Source of the DNA: Progne subis subis
Lineage: Eukaryota; Chordata; Aves; Passeriformes; Hirundinidae
Direction of reading: 5' to 3'
Assembly: GCA_022316685.1 (NCBI GenBank)
Contig: JAKJHU010001576.1
Span: 1-64,000, forward strand
DNA: 64,000 nt
Below are positions 32,168 to 43,945 of this stretch, one piece after another; the first letter of the stretch is position 1; each line of letters opens with the position of its first letter. Both the position numbers and the translations under genes were made by a program. Below the pieces are notes generated by a model that worked only from the letters and a program-made list of their open reading frames with translations, made no database searches and had not been told where the DNA came from.

Positions 32168-34264
32168 ATGGCCGCTGCTTGGGCTTTCCCCATTGCCCTC
32201 ACTTGGACTACCAGCGACCCAGTGTGGGTTAAGCAGTGGCCACTGAAAGGGGAAAGCTTACAACAGGCACATGCCTTGGTACAAGAACAACTCCGATTGG
32301 GTCATCTTAAATTGTCCACTAGCCCCTGGAATACTCCTATATTTATTATTAAGAAGAAGTCAGGGAAATATCGACTGCTTCACGATCTTCGTGCCGTGAA
32401 TGCCCAAATGGAACCAATGGGAACTCTTCAGCCTGGATTGCCCAGCCCAGCGATGTTACCCCAGGACTGGCCTTTGTTAATCCTTGACTTAAAGGACTGC
32501 TTTTTTACCATTGCGTTACACCCTCAGGATACACGTCGGTTTGCATTTACCTTACCAGCCATAAATCGTCAAAGCCCTGACTCTCGGTATGAATGGACTG
32601 TGTTACCCCAGGGCATGCGCAACAGTCCAACACTTTGTCAACTTTTTGTCCAAGCTGCTTTTCAGCCACTGCGGGAAAGATGGCCAAAGGTGATTATTTA
32701 TCATTACATGGATGATATTTTATTTGCACAGCCTCATCCCTTTTTGGATTTACAAATTCACATTATAACACAGTCCCTTGCTGAGCATAAGTTGGTTGTT
32801 GCCCCAGAAAAAATTCAACGCTCAGCACCATGGAAATATTTGGGATTGACTTTGACACAGCAAGTAGTTACCCCACAAAAACTAGACTTTCACTGCGATG
32901 TTACCACTTTACATGATGCGCAAAAATTGTTAGGAGATTTGCAGTGGCTCAGGCCTATCATTGGGATTCCTAATGAACTTATTGATCAGCTGCGCCCCCT
33001 GCTCAAAGGCACTGACCCTGCTCAACCGGTATCTGTCTCCTCTCAACAGCGTCAGGTCATCCAACGTATCGCCGACTGTGTTATACAAGGCCAAGTTCGC
33101 CGCAGGTCTCTGGACCTACCTGTTGATATCACCATATGGCTGGGACCTACGCACTTTATGGGCGCGTTGACTCAACTTCAAAAGAAAACGGGGGAGAATT
33201 GGGTATTGGAGTGGATAGTTCCCCCATTACAACAACAAAAAACTATGTGGCAAAAAATCGAGTTATTGTGCCTCCTTATCAAAAAGGGACGTCAACGCGT
33301 GGTACAGATCTTAGGCCTAGAGCCGGAGACAATATTTGTGCCCTTACAACGAGATGCTCTTGATTGGTATTTGGCCAATTCCATGGAACTGCAAGAAGCA
33401 CTGCTAGGCAGCAGTAGTATCATTGCTCCAAATAATACAAAAGCTCAGTTAAAATGGATAGGATCACACAGATGGATGGCCGTTCCTAAAAAACAGGACA
33501 AGCCCATATTGGAAGCACTTATGGTATATACCGATGCCGGAAAGAAATCCCGGAAGGCCGCTATCACCTGGCAAGAGGAAGGAATCTGGAACAAGAAGAT
33601 ATTACAGGCAGAAGCTACTGATACATTACAGACATTGGAGCTATTTGCTGTGGTATGGGCATTAACAAATTTTGGAGGACCGCTCAATATTGTAACGTAC
33701 TCATTATATGTGGCAGGTGTTGCCAATCGAATAGAGGATGCCTTCATCAAAGACGTAAAAAACCAGAGACTGTATCAGCTCCTGACACAACTACAGAAGG
33801 CGTTACGGCAGCGAGAACAGCCTTATGCAGTGCTACATATCCGGAGCCACAAATGGGACATTGGCTTGGGAGAAGGGAATCAGCGAGCAGATGATCTGGT
33901 ATCAGCCACAGCAGTACCTTTGCCTCAACACACATTGGCAAGAGAGGCTCACGCCATCTTCCATCAAAATGAGAAAGGCCTGCAGAGACAGTTCCGTATA
34001 TCACATGCAGAAGCCACATCAATAGTCAGAAGCTGTCCCATATGCTGTAATCACAACAAAGGCTTGGGTTTGGGCACAGGGGTGAACCCTCGTGGTACCA
34101 GAGCTAACGAAATATGGCAGACTGATGTTACGCATGTTAATTGCTTTGGTCGCTTAAAATATGTTCATGTTACTATAGATACAATTTCCAGTTCCCCTTC
34201 TTACACAATGGGCATTGTGTGGTTTCCATGGGCCAGTGGTTTTGGAGAATGGTCATTGTGTTAG
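32168..34264 (+). CDS. pol: ERV Pol: RT, RNase H and truncated integrase
   Basis: 698 residues. RT covers about 10-260 with LILDLKDCFFTIAL (first catalytic Asp) and YHYMDDILFA (YMDD near residue 180). RNase H starts near 450 with VYTDAGKKS; LETLE-type Glu is present (TLQTLELFAV) and the final ADD is kept, but the TDS motif reads TYS, so one catalytic Asp is lost. The integrase zinc finger is complete (HAIFH, CPICC), then WQTDVTHV holds the first DDE Asp. The frame stops at 34262 before the second Asp; the rest of integrase, env and 3' LTR are absent. The pol frame may start at 32153 by frameshifting rather than at this ATG. Confidence 0.92.
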   Translation: MAAAWAFPIALTWTTSDPVWVKQWPLKGESLQQAHALVQEQLRLGHLKLSTSPWNTPIFIIKKKSGKYRLLHDLRAVNAQMEPMGTLQPGLPSPAMLPQDWPLLILDLKDCFFTIALHPQDTRRFAFTLPAINRQSPDSRYEWTVLPQGMRNSPTLCQLFVQAAFQPLRERWPKVIIYHYMDDILFAQPHPFLDLQIHIITQSLAEHKLVVAPEKIQRSAPWKYLGLTLTQQVVTPQKLDFHCDVTTLHDAQKLLGDLQWLRPIIGIPNELIDQLRPLLKGTDPAQPVSVSSQQRQVIQRIADCVIQGQVRRRSLDLPVDITIWLGPTHFMGALTQLQKKTGENWVLEWIVPPLQQQKTMWQKIELLCLLIKKGRQRVVQILGLEPETIFVPLQRDALDWYLANSMELQEALLGSSSIIAPNNTKAQLKWIGSHRWMAVPKKQDKPILEALMVYTDAGKKSRKAAITWQEEGIWNKKILQAEATDTLQTLELFAVVWALTNFGGPLNIVTYSLYVAGVANRIEDAFIKDVKNQRLYQLLTQLQKALRQREQPYAVLHIRSHKWDIGLGEGNQRADDLVSATAVPLPQHTLAREAHAIFHQNEKGLQRQFRISHAEATSIVRSCPICCNHNKGLGLGTGVNPRGTRANEIWQTDVTHVNCFGRLKYVHVTIDTISSSPSYTMGIVWFPWASGFGEWSLC

Positions 34265-34284
34265 CTCACCAGGTGTAGACCATT

Positions 34285-34500
34285 TATCATCAGGTAACAT
34301 GAGGTCACAGAGTGGGCTATGACATCACAGAGCAGGCTATGTGAGGTCATGGAGCAGCTAGTATATCATAGGCCATCTCTGTGACATCACAGAGCAATCT
34401 GTGACATCACAGGGCAGAGGTCTGACATCATAGAGGTGGCTGTGACATTACAAGGGGGCTGTGTGACATCACAGCAGGGCTGTGTGACGTCACTGAGTTG
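34285..34500 (+). repeat. Short CRE-like tandem repeat
   Basis: About nine variants of 'tgacatcacagag' spaced 20-30 bp apart. One is a perfect TGACGTCA (34485-34492), the CREB/ATF site. It abuts the truncated pol. Confidence 0.8.
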
Positions 34501-34784
34501 GTCATTCCACCCTAGAACCTCCTCACAGTTTCCACCCCCATGAAGTCCAATGCTGTTCATGTCCAGCAGGGTCCCCTGTCCCCTGGTATCTCCATGGTCC
34601 ACCTGGAGCCACAGCCTCCACCAAAGGATGTTCCACAGGATCGACCCCAGAGCCTGACACAGGGACAAGGGGCTGGGCTGTGTGACCAGGACATCAAGGA
34701 CGTGCATGATCCAGGTCACTGTGGCCTGGGCTGGGTTCCCCAGGGCAGGAAAGATGTCTGGCAGCTGCAGCAGGGTTAGGGAAG

Positions 34785-35170
34785 GGCTCCAAGGTGGGGC
34801 TGGAGCCCTTTGGCTGTGAGCAGAGGCTGAGGGAGCTGGGCTTGTCCAGCCCCGAGCAGGGAAGGCTGAGGGGCTCCTCATGCCAGCCTGGCAGTGCCAC
34901 CGAGGAGGTGATGGAGAGCACAGAGCCAGGCTCTTCACCAGGGGCCTGGTGGGAGACAAAAGACAATGATATACGGTGAAAGAGGGGAGCTTCAGCCAGG
35001 ACATGTTCCCATGGGCTCAGCCAGGTGCTGAGATGCTGCCCCCTCCCTGTCCTTTGGGATTTTCCAATCCAGACCAAATCAAGCCTTGAACCACTTGGTC
35101 TGGCCCAGTTTCTGACAGCTTGGGCTGCTGACTTGCTGAGGTCCTTTCCAATTCAGCTCTCTAATGATCC
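34785..35170 (+). mobile_element. CR1 LINE 3' fragment
   Basis: Phrases such as 'gctgtgagcagaggctgaggg', 'ccaggctcttcaccagggg' and, near the end, 'gaggtcctttccaattcagc' followed by 'aatgatcctgg' are those of avian CR1 3' ends. Internal deletions are likely. Confidence 0.75.
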
Positions 35171-36099
35171 TGGGACAGTGCTGCTCCCTGTTTTACACTG
35201 GAGCACAGCAGATGGGACAGGAGCCCTGCAGGGCTGTACAGGACCTGCAGCTTGCGAGGTGCATGAGCACATCTTCATTAGCTGGGTCATTTGAGCACTT
35301 TTAAGAAATGTCAAAGTTTTCCCACCAGGAGAGACCAGGAATTTCCTGGATTTGTACAGCGGCAGGAGAAGGAATCCTGATCTTCCCCTCTATTTGTGTC
35401 ACTGGCTGGACTTCTGTTTTTCATGTGGCTGTGCCTTCCCTTGGTTTTGTTGGCTGGCAATAAATGAACATCCCTCTGTGTCTCAGGCAGCTCCTTCTGC
35501 AAGGAAAGCAGGTGGGAGCTGGTGCCAAGGAGCTGAAAGCTGCAGGTGCAGCCTGGAGAGAAGGAAACTCAGGATTTGCACAAGGCTGCTCTGAGTCCCA
35601 GGGGTTGGATGAGGGAAATGGTGGGGTGGGGGTAGGAACAAAGTGTGATTGATTGTCAGCCATGAAGGGTCTTGATTTTCATATTTATTCAGAGTGCACA
35701 AGGAGGTGCTCAGGATCAATATCAATATAGATCAATATAGATTGCTGATATCAATCTATAAACAAGAAAAGAAAATTAATAGGACAAAAATCTCCCTGCT
35801 TTTTTTAAAGATATAGTGTATTATACTATATATTATATGTTCTTTGAATGCACTTCTGAAATGTGTACAATTAACCACAGAAGATTTGAAGACTTGAAAT
35901 TAAATTATTCCCAAGGGCTTGTCTGGTTTAGGGGGTTTTGAAATGTTAATGAGCCTTTGGCACTGAATTCCTGAACTGAAGAACTGAAGACTGAGCAAGC
36001 CTCTGGGGAAGCAAAATTGATCAGGGAATCTCCAAGTTGCAGAAGATGCATCCTCAGCAGAGCAGATTGAAGAGATTCCAGGTGTTTCCAGCTTACAAA
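35171..36099. other. No gene recognised
   Basis: AATAAA at about 35459. A small 'atatcaatatagatc' repeat at 35720-35760. Confidence 0.5.
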
Positions 36100-36465
36100 G
36101 AGCCGTGAGCTCATGTGCAGACACAGGGGCTCCATGGTGGCATCTGAGGGGTCTCTGGGCTCCTGAAGATCTGTTTGGTCACACTCAGTCACAGGGGCTC
36201 CATGGAGACATCCCAGGGGTCCTTAATCTTCCTAAGGGTCATGAGGTGACAGTCACAGGGCTGCACAGTGACAACAGAGGTGTCTCTATGCTGCCAAGGA
36301 GCCAATTTGTCCCAGGCAGTGGCAGGAGTCCAGTGGTGACATCCCTGTGCTCCTAAAGAACAGCGAGGTGACAGAAACTCACAGGGGCTCCATGGGGACA
36401 TCCCAGGAGTCTCCAGGCTGCCAAAGAGCCGGGATGTCACAGACACTCACAGGGGTTCCTGTCAT
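36100..36465 (+). repeat. Degenerate minisatellite, about 60-70 bp unit
   Basis: 'cacaggggctccatgg' recurs at 36121, 36191 and 36380, with weaker units between. About five or six units. Confidence 0.7.
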
Positions 36466-37100
36466 GGGCATAGTGGGAGCTTCAGGCACAGTTTATTAAA
36501 GAATCTCCTGTTGGGTTATGAGGTGCAGAAAGGATTGCCAACACCCCAGTTATGCTCCCAAGCTCCCCCAAACCAGGATCCCCAGGCTTTCTAAAATCCT
36601 GTGAGAGGATGCTAGGAGTGGCTGGATCCAATCCCAGCCCCAGACATTTTCAAGGATTTATGTGTAAAGAATTAGACAGGTGGAATTGAAGCTTTCTACA
36701 GCTTTGTCCCACAGCATTCAGGATGGCAAACCAGAAGCATTTGTGTACATATACATATGACTGATTATGATCATGATTAGACATAAAGTCTTAATCAGAA
36801 TTACTTACTCCACAGGATAGGATCTGTAACGCCTATTTTAATATAGTGCTCTAGGAAGCAGTTTTGATACAATTGTATTAAAGCAAAATCAGTTATTAAG
36901 TAGAGATGGGTGTCTCTCCCTCAGACCAATGATCCTGGGCAAATCTCTTCAGCTCAGCCTCAGGCAGTGACCTTGAGGGGTGTCCCCATTCCACAGGGGA
37001 ATTGCCGCATCCCCAAGAAGGGAAATGTAAGGAGATGTGCAGTTAAAATTTGGGGCAGGGCCCTTCTACTCTGAAGTGCTGCCCTGTCAGTGAGATGTGC
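36466..37100 (-). repeat. Possible decayed LTR
   Basis: AT-rich stretch with 'gcctattttaatatagtgct' and 'tattaaagcaaaat', resembling songbird ERV LTR sequence. Ends not defined. Confidence 0.3.
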
Positions 37101-37721
37101 CCAGACTGTGCCAGCTCAGCAGCTCTGCAGAAGCTCTCAGTGGTGTCACTTGGTTGTTCCTTTCTCTGGGGATTTTTCCAGCTCTGCCACAGCTTCAGCT
37201 CCCTCTTAGGATGCTGAACTTGGGGATGGAGGAGTCAGGCTGCTTTCAGCATTATTCACCCCAAAAGCAGCATGACCCCCCTCCCTTCCTCATTTCCCAC
37301 TGGGGGCTCTGCAAACAGAGCCTTGTTGGAGTTGTCTGAGCCCATTGCAGGCAGAGCCTCCTGCTCCAGCAGGAACTGCCCTTCCTGTGCCATGGCCAGG
37401 CCAGGTCCCGCTGCAGGAAAAGCCCCAGGCCAGCCCCAACACAGTGAAGGCCTCGGGCACAAGTGCAGAGTGCTGGGAGCTGTGCCAGGAGAGCCTGGGA
37501 CACCAAAGGCACCTTGGCAGCAGCAGCTCCCTGCAGGCCATGGCCAGAAGCCTCCCTTGGCAACCCGGCCTGGTGGCCACCACTGCAGAGCTGCTGGGGC
37601 AGGGGCTGATTTCTGCCTGGGCTCTGCCCCAGCCCACAGAGTGTGAGCTCAGCCCTGACTCGGGCACTGCCCTTGTGCCTGGGCCCTGCAAAGCCTAAAG
37701 GTCACCTGTGCCACCCTGGTG

Positions 37722-37855
37722 CCCATCCCTGGATCGGACACTGTCACTTCTGTACTCGCTGGTGCCTCCAACACTGAACCCCCTCATCTAGAGCCTGAGG
37801 AACCAGGAGCGTGAGGATGGCCTGAGGAATGTGACCACTCTGTGCTTATCAGAAA
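37722..37855 (+). pseudogene. Olfactory receptor C-terminal fragment
   Basis: Closely matches 14452-14591: PSLD, then SLLYSLVPPTLNPLI, a TAG in place of the Tyr codon, then SLRNQE. Only TM7 and the tail remain. The upstream GC-rich sequence does not hold the rest of the receptor. Confidence 0.8.
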
Positions 37856-37933
37856 CAATCAAGTGCGTCTTTGTGTCTGCATAGCATTCAGAATGGAACT
37901 CATTCCAGGCCCAGACTGCTCTGTGCCATGTGT

Positions 37934-37975
37934 CTTTTTTTTTTCCTCTCTCTTTTTTTTTTTTTTTTTTTTTTT
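37934..37975 (+). repeat. T-rich tract
   Basis: T10 and T25 runs separated by a CT-rich patch; possibly the tail of a reverse-oriented retroposed copy. Confidence 0.85.
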
Positions 37976-37979
37976 AAAT

Positions 37980-39515
37980 ATAATTTCCTAAAAAGATGCC
38001 ATTAGTCACAGTATTGCTACATCAGCATCTCCCATGCTTGTGTTAAGCAGAGACAGTAAGGAGCCATCATCACTGTGCATTTATGTAAAATAAAGTGTCC
38101 TGCTCTGCCCTGTGTGTCCAAGATGTTTCCTCGGCCCTTCTCTGTCTCTGCAGGGGCAGTGCCTGTGAGCAGACGTGGAGGGAAGAGACTCCCAGCACAG
38201 CAGCACAGCCAGGGACAATGGCCCTGGCTCTTCCCACATCTGCTCTTCCCAACTCCAGCCTCTCCTTCCCAGCCCTGCTGTGGCTGTCAGGCCCGAGTGC
38301 TCTGGCAGCTTGGTCACTGTGCTGCTGCGTGTCCGTGCTGTGCCCACAGGCAGGGACAGGCCATGGGCACTGCTGGGACACAGCTGGGCTCCAGCACAGC
38401 AGCTGCAGCAGCAAAGGGATCTCCTGAGGGCAGGGCAGGAAGGCTTTGCTCTCCCTGCACAGTCCCTCTCAGGAACAGGCCCAAGGACAGACTCTGAAGA
38501 GGCTCCTTGTGTTCCTTGTTCTCCCAGGGCTCAGTGGGATGAGATCAGGGTCCCAGTGTGGCCTTCAGGGCACTCAGGGCTGGCTCAGGTTCTGCTTGTT
38601 GGTGGCCAGGGCCCATCAGATGGGGAATGGTCTGTGCTGAACCTGGCTGGGGCTCTGCAGCTGGTGCCAGGGCTGATGGCAGGGGAAGGTTTGTCTGGAG
38701 GGCCTTGGGAGCTGCCAGGAGAACACAGGGCACCTGCAGGGACAGTGTGTGCCAGGGATCAGCAGGGAGTGGAGCTCCCTGGGCACAGGCCTGGCCAGGG
38801 TGGGCTCAGCCCGAGATCAAGGACTGAATGTGTGCTGTGAGCCAGGAGAGCTCTGCAGCCCCAGGGGACACAGCAGGCACAGGGAAAGGAGTCTGGGCAG
38901 GGACTGGTCTGACCCTCAGGGAACTTCCCCAGGAGGATGCAGGGCAGCCCCAAGGCCATGGGGCAGCCCTGGAACAAGGCAGGCACCTCTGAGCAGCCTC
39001 CATGGCCCCAGCAGAGCCTGTGTGGGAGGGGGTCAGTGCAGGGAGCAGCATCAGCTGCCTCTGTCTCCCAGCCTGAGCAGCAGAGCCCAGCAGAGGCAGC
39101 CCAGGGCCCCGGGCAGCACAGCCCCTGTGCTCTGCAGAGCAGCAGCCCCAGCTCGGGGCTGTGGGCAGCAGGGCAGGGGCTGCAGCAATGGCTGCTCAGG
39201 CCAGCACAGACGTGTTCCCCTGGCAAAGGCTCTGTGGGCAGCTGGCATGTGCCAGGAGCAGAGCAGGAGCCCGTGGCTGTACAGAGGAGCCCTGGCCAGA
39301 GGCTGCCCTGTCCCTGGGGCAGCAGGAGCTGCCTGAGGAGCCCCGGGGCCAACTCTGTGCTGCTGTGCTGGGCAGCGGGGCTGGCCCTGGGGCTGCACGA
39401 GCTGCCTGAGCTGAGCATGTCCTGAGCATTCCAGACACAGAGTGGCTGTTCCTGACCTCCAGTGCCTCCAGTTCCTGCTGCAGGGCCAGACAGGTCTGGG
39501 CTGCTCTGCAGGGCT
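37980..39515. other. GC-rich intergenic sequence, no gene supported
   Basis: Several overlapping frames of 140-220 codons on both strands, all low-information and rich in Ala, Gly, Pro and Ser, without domains. Confidence 0.55.
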
Positions 39516-40089
39516 GGGGCAGGGAGAGGAAAACCATGGACCCTTGATTATAATAGTCCCTGCAGTGTCAGAATGATCTCCTTGGTTCTACACATCAGCT
39601 GGGAGAAGCTTTCATAGCCAGGGACTAAACAGCCTCTCCCAGGAACTGGGAATTCCTGCTGGTACATTCCAACTTTGCAGACAATGAGGTGGGCAGAAAA
39701 ACTAGGAGAACTAGGCAAGAAAACTGTACTCCATAGTATAAAGTCGGTATAACAGTATTTATTTACTCAATGCTGAGAGTGATGGGGATAGCTCCACCAC
39801 AAACTCACTTGTCTGTTCCTCACACAGTACTATCTTTTATACCTTTTTTTTGTTCTCATAATACTTTCCTAACCTTCATATTGTACATATTTTATAATCA
39901 CATGTTTATGTAAGCCCTTGTAGCACATGCGTGGTCTGTGCAAAGGGTGCTCGTCACCCTCCTGGTGGTTGTTTTGATGAAGGCTCAGAAAACTTTCTGG
40001 GGCTTGAACTTATTACCCCTGCTTCCTGCACATGCTCTATAAGATTGTCTGCTCAAATAGCCAGGGGTCAGCTGTTTGCAGTTACCTTG

Positions 40090-41047
40090 TGTCATGGTTG
40101 GACACTGGCCCACTGCCAGGCACCCACAAGAGTCCTTCACTCATCCTCCCCTGTCACAGCTGGGCAGAGAAGGAAAAAAATATTAACAAACACTTCATGA
40201 GTGAGTAAAGAAACAGGAGAAATATTTCATAAACAAAATGGCTCAACTTAAGTTGCAAATTGAATTTTAATACTAACAGAATCAGAGGAGCATTATCAGA
40301 GGTAAATAACCGCCTATAACACCTTTTTTCCACCCAGCCCCTCCCTCCTTCCCATGAGAGCACAGAGAGACAGGGCATGGGATTTTTCTCATTTCATCTA
40401 GAGATCTTCTTCTGGTGCTCTGGGAGAGGAGTCCTTCCCCCATGTTGCTGTGGAGTCCCTCCCACTGGATATAGTTCTCCATGAACTGCCCCAGCGTGGG
40501 TCCACTCTCACGAGCAGCAGCCCTACCGCACCTGCTGCAACGTGAGTCCCTCCCACGGGCACACAGTCCTCCCAAACTGCTGCAGCATGGGGCTCTCCTC
40601 CCACGGGGTGCAGTCCTCCAAGGACAGGCTGCTCCAGCCTGGAAGCAGGGCCCCCTCTCTCCACCGGGTCTCCCACTGGATCACAGCCTCATCCAGGCAT
40701 CCACCCGCTCTGGGATGGGCACCTCCCCAGGGGCTGTGGGTGGATCTCTGCATCCCCATGGATCCCCATGGGCTGAGAGTGGATCTCTGCATCCCCATGG
40801 ATCCCCATGGGCTGAGAGTGGATCTCTGCATCCCCATGGATCCCCAGGGGCTGAGAGTGGATCTCTGCATCCCCATGGATCCCCTTGGGCTGAGAGTGGA
40901 TCTCTGCATCCCCATGGATCCCCATGGGCTGTGGGTGGATCTCTGCATCCCCATGGATCCCCATGGGCTGAGAGTGGATCTCTGCATCCCCCATGGATAC
41001 CTGTGGTGCCCCTGCTGCCAAAAACCAGGCTGTGCCAAACCAATACA
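40090..41047 (-). repeat. Solo LTR, family 1 (duplicate)
   Basis: 958 bp, same ends and same flanking ccttg/gcttg as 25756-26600. Confidence 0.75.
40741..40995 (+). repeat. 39-bp VNTR, 6 full units plus a partial
   Basis: Unit starts at 40741, 40780, 40819, 40858, 40897, 40936 and 40975: an exact 39-bp period. 39 is a multiple of 3, so frames stay open across it on both strands. Confidence 0.95.
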
Positions 41048-41506
41048 GCTTGTTCTGCTAAATTTGCTTATTTCTGAAAAGAGCTTCATTCACATTCCTT
41101 GTTACAAGGGAACTAGTTCTTTCTGCACAGCTACAGCTTTTTGCACAGTTCAAGCATTATCTTGTTGCCTCGGCATCAGGGCCCATCAGGCTGAGGCTGA
41201 CCTGTCCTTTCTCCAAGCTGCAAACAGAACCTGCCCCCAGCCAGTGCCCTGCAAACAGGCAGGGTTCTGTAGGGCCAGGGAGAGTGCACACAGATTTGGG
41301 GTCTGTGAGTGCTGGCAGGGAGAGATCAGGCACAGGGAAACCCCTGCAGGGGGAAAATCTCCAGGAAGCAGAGAGAGTCCCTGTCCCTGAGCCCCATGGC
41401 CTCCAGTCCCTGCTGCAGGGCCAGACCTGACTCTGCTGCTCTCTGGGGCTGGGACAGGGGCAGGGAGAGTCTGGACTCTGCAGTGCCAGCCAGAGGAAAA
41501 CAATGG

Positions 41507-41790
41507 ACCTTTGGTTATACAGGTCCCTGCAGTGTCACAATGGTCTCCATGGTTCCATGAGGCCATGAAGAGGAAAAATGGCTGCTGGATTCCTTGGGGC
41601 CCTGCAATGTAACAATTTCATCCTGGTTCCATGAGACCACAAAGCGTCACTTTGGTCCACTTGGTTTCATGAGGTCCTGCAGTGCCACAATGGCCCCTCG
41701 GTTCTAAGAGGTCCTGCAATGGCAGAGAGGTGTCCTTGGTGACAGAGTGACACAAGTGACCCTTGGTCACACCAGGCCCTGCAGTGTCCC
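41507..41790 (+). repeat. Short satellite A stretch (duplicate)
   Basis: Counterpart of 27060-27340. Confidence 0.8.
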
Positions 41791-43847
41791 ACGGCACCTT
41801 TGGTTCTGTGGGGCCGCAGTGTCTGTTCTGCTGGTGAGCAGGGTCAGCACCAAAGACACAGACACAAAGTTCAGGAATTCTGTGATTTATTGTAATGCAA
41901 AAGTGCAAAGAATCAGCAAAGGAGAAGCTCAGCAATGCACCCAATCATCACTACCAAAGATTGCCTGCAGTGATTAAGAAAGAGACAGCACCAGGTCCCC
42001 TCAGACTTTCCCATCACCCACATCCACACATCAGCTGGGGGAAGCTGTCCCAGCCAAGGACTGCAGAGCCACTCCTGGACACTGGGAATTCCTGCAGGTG
42101 CCTCCAGCCCCAGGTGAGGCTCCAACCTGGCTGTGAGAGGGCCCAGCTCTGACAGTGCTGAATAAACAAACTGAAAGCACTTCTAGTGCAGGAACATCTG
42201 CTTTCATTCTCCTCTTCGGTTTCACCCCAAAGCCTGGCCAGGGCTCAAGGAGGAACCAAGGGAGTTGACTTGGATCCTAAACTCCCAGACAAGGCCAGAT
42301 GTTGGATTTCATGGCCTTGTCCAGTTTCTAAACACAGAAATGTCAATCCATGTTTTACTAATGAGTGGATACACCTATCACAGCTCTAATGACCATGCAT
42401 ATTTCGTTAATGAGCAGATACAAAGATAACCTTTGGTTGGAAGGTTCATCCAGAGGTCTCCTATGGCTCAGGGCCTGTTCTTCAGGCCTCACTCAGGGCC
42501 TGTTGTCCAGGCCTTGGAACTTGAGGGTGGTGGTTTAGTGCTGGGCTTGACACTGCTGGGTGAGCGGCTGGACTCCATGAGCTCAGAGGTCTTTCCCAGC
42601 AGAAAGGATCCCATAATTCCAGGATTCCATCTGCTGGATTCAGCCAGGTCCATCTTAGCAGCATTGCTTTGCTCAAAACATTTCCTCTTGCTCAGCTCTT
42701 GAGGCCTAAGGCTTCAGCTCCTTCAGCTCCTGGTGCTGAGCTGCTCACGCTGAACGAGACAACTCACAGAGAAGAATACAGTTCATGCAATTCCTTCTGG
42801 GACACTGAGAGGGGAGGCTGTGAAAACAGGAGCATTGTTTGGTGTGGCCTCCTCTCTGCCCTTCATGCCTTTCAGCGCTTTGAAGCAGCCAAGAGCTTTC
42901 TCCAAGAGTGCAATGAAGCAGCTGTTCCTGCTCCCAGGTCTGGCTCTTCCCAGTCTCTGACCTTGCCTGCTTTTGTCCCTCTTGCTGTGCCCTCTGTGCC
43001 CCCTGTGCTCGGTGGCTGCTGCCCAGCACTGTGGAACTGGCACAGATCCAGGGGTCGAGACCCTCCTTTCTCTGCCCTTGGAGCTGCCTGCTCACAGCAG
43101 CCTTTTCCATCTGGAAGCTGCACGTGGAGAGGGAGTCCCCACCTCTGTTCCTTGCACAACCTCCAGGAGCCCAGGGCTGCCATCTCAAGTCCCTGCTGGC
43201 CCTGAGGGCTCCCAGGTGCCTCAGGCTGCTGTGACACCAGTGCACACGGGAGGGAAGAGTGGCAGGGGCTGTGCTGAAAGTCAGCTCCATGTGCTGCTGC
43301 TGCTGCTGCTGTGGGGGTCATTTGTGCAGCTGTGCCCCAGAGTGAGGGATCAGATCCAGGCACTGCTGCTGCTCCCTGGGGATCAGCCACCATTTGGTTG
43401 TTGCTGTCAGGGCCAGCAGAAGTGGTGGCTGGAGCAGCAGGTGCTGACGGTGCCCCAAGGCCCGGGGCTGGAGGGGTCCCTGGGCTGGGGCTGGCAGGGA
43501 GCTGCCCCTTGTTCTCCCTCTGCCTCCCGCAGAGCTGGGCCGGGCACAAGTGGGGCAGCACAGCAAACAGGGAGCCTGCCAGTCTCTTCCAGCCCTGTCT
43601 GCTCACAGTTTGGGCCTTGGAGCTTCAGGTGGACAAAGGCAGCTGCTTCTGCTCCCTCTGTGTGTCCCCGTGTTCAGCAGTGCTGCTCCATCAGTCTGTG
43701 CCCAGCAGTGCGGAAAAGCCTCAGCCCTGCAGGGCCAGGAGCTGCCAGGCTCTGCGTGAGCAGCTCAGTCAGTGGGATGGCAGCTGCTCTAAACAGGAAC
43801 CAGGAGCAGAGGACATGCCTTTTTTAGGATGTATTTTCTGTTTAAAA

Positions 43848-43945
43848 AGAAAAAAAAAACAACAACAACAACAAAAAAAAAAACCAACAAAAAAAAAAAA
43901 AAAAAAAACAACAAAAAACACAAAAAAAACCCCACCCAGAACAAA
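43848..43945 (+). repeat. A-rich low-complexity tract
   Basis: (CAA)n followed by long A runs broken by single C. It produces Lys-rich open frames that are not genes. Confidence 0.9.

Larger units (their letters stand above)
39516..43645. repeat. Segmental duplication, copy 2
   Basis: Collinear with 25172-29205. Longer by about 100 bp, chiefly because of extra VNTR units. Its right side continues into unique sequence at 43646, showing the pre-insertion site of the 29204 LTR. Confidence 0.93.

Noticed and set aside
38175..39425. Frames of 160-220 codons on both strands
   Set aside because: GC-rich shadows of one another without recognisable protein features.
40481..41390. Repeat-containing frames (up to 282 codons) across the 39-bp VNTR
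   Set aside because: The period is a multiple of 3, which keeps all frames open; the sequence is an LTR.
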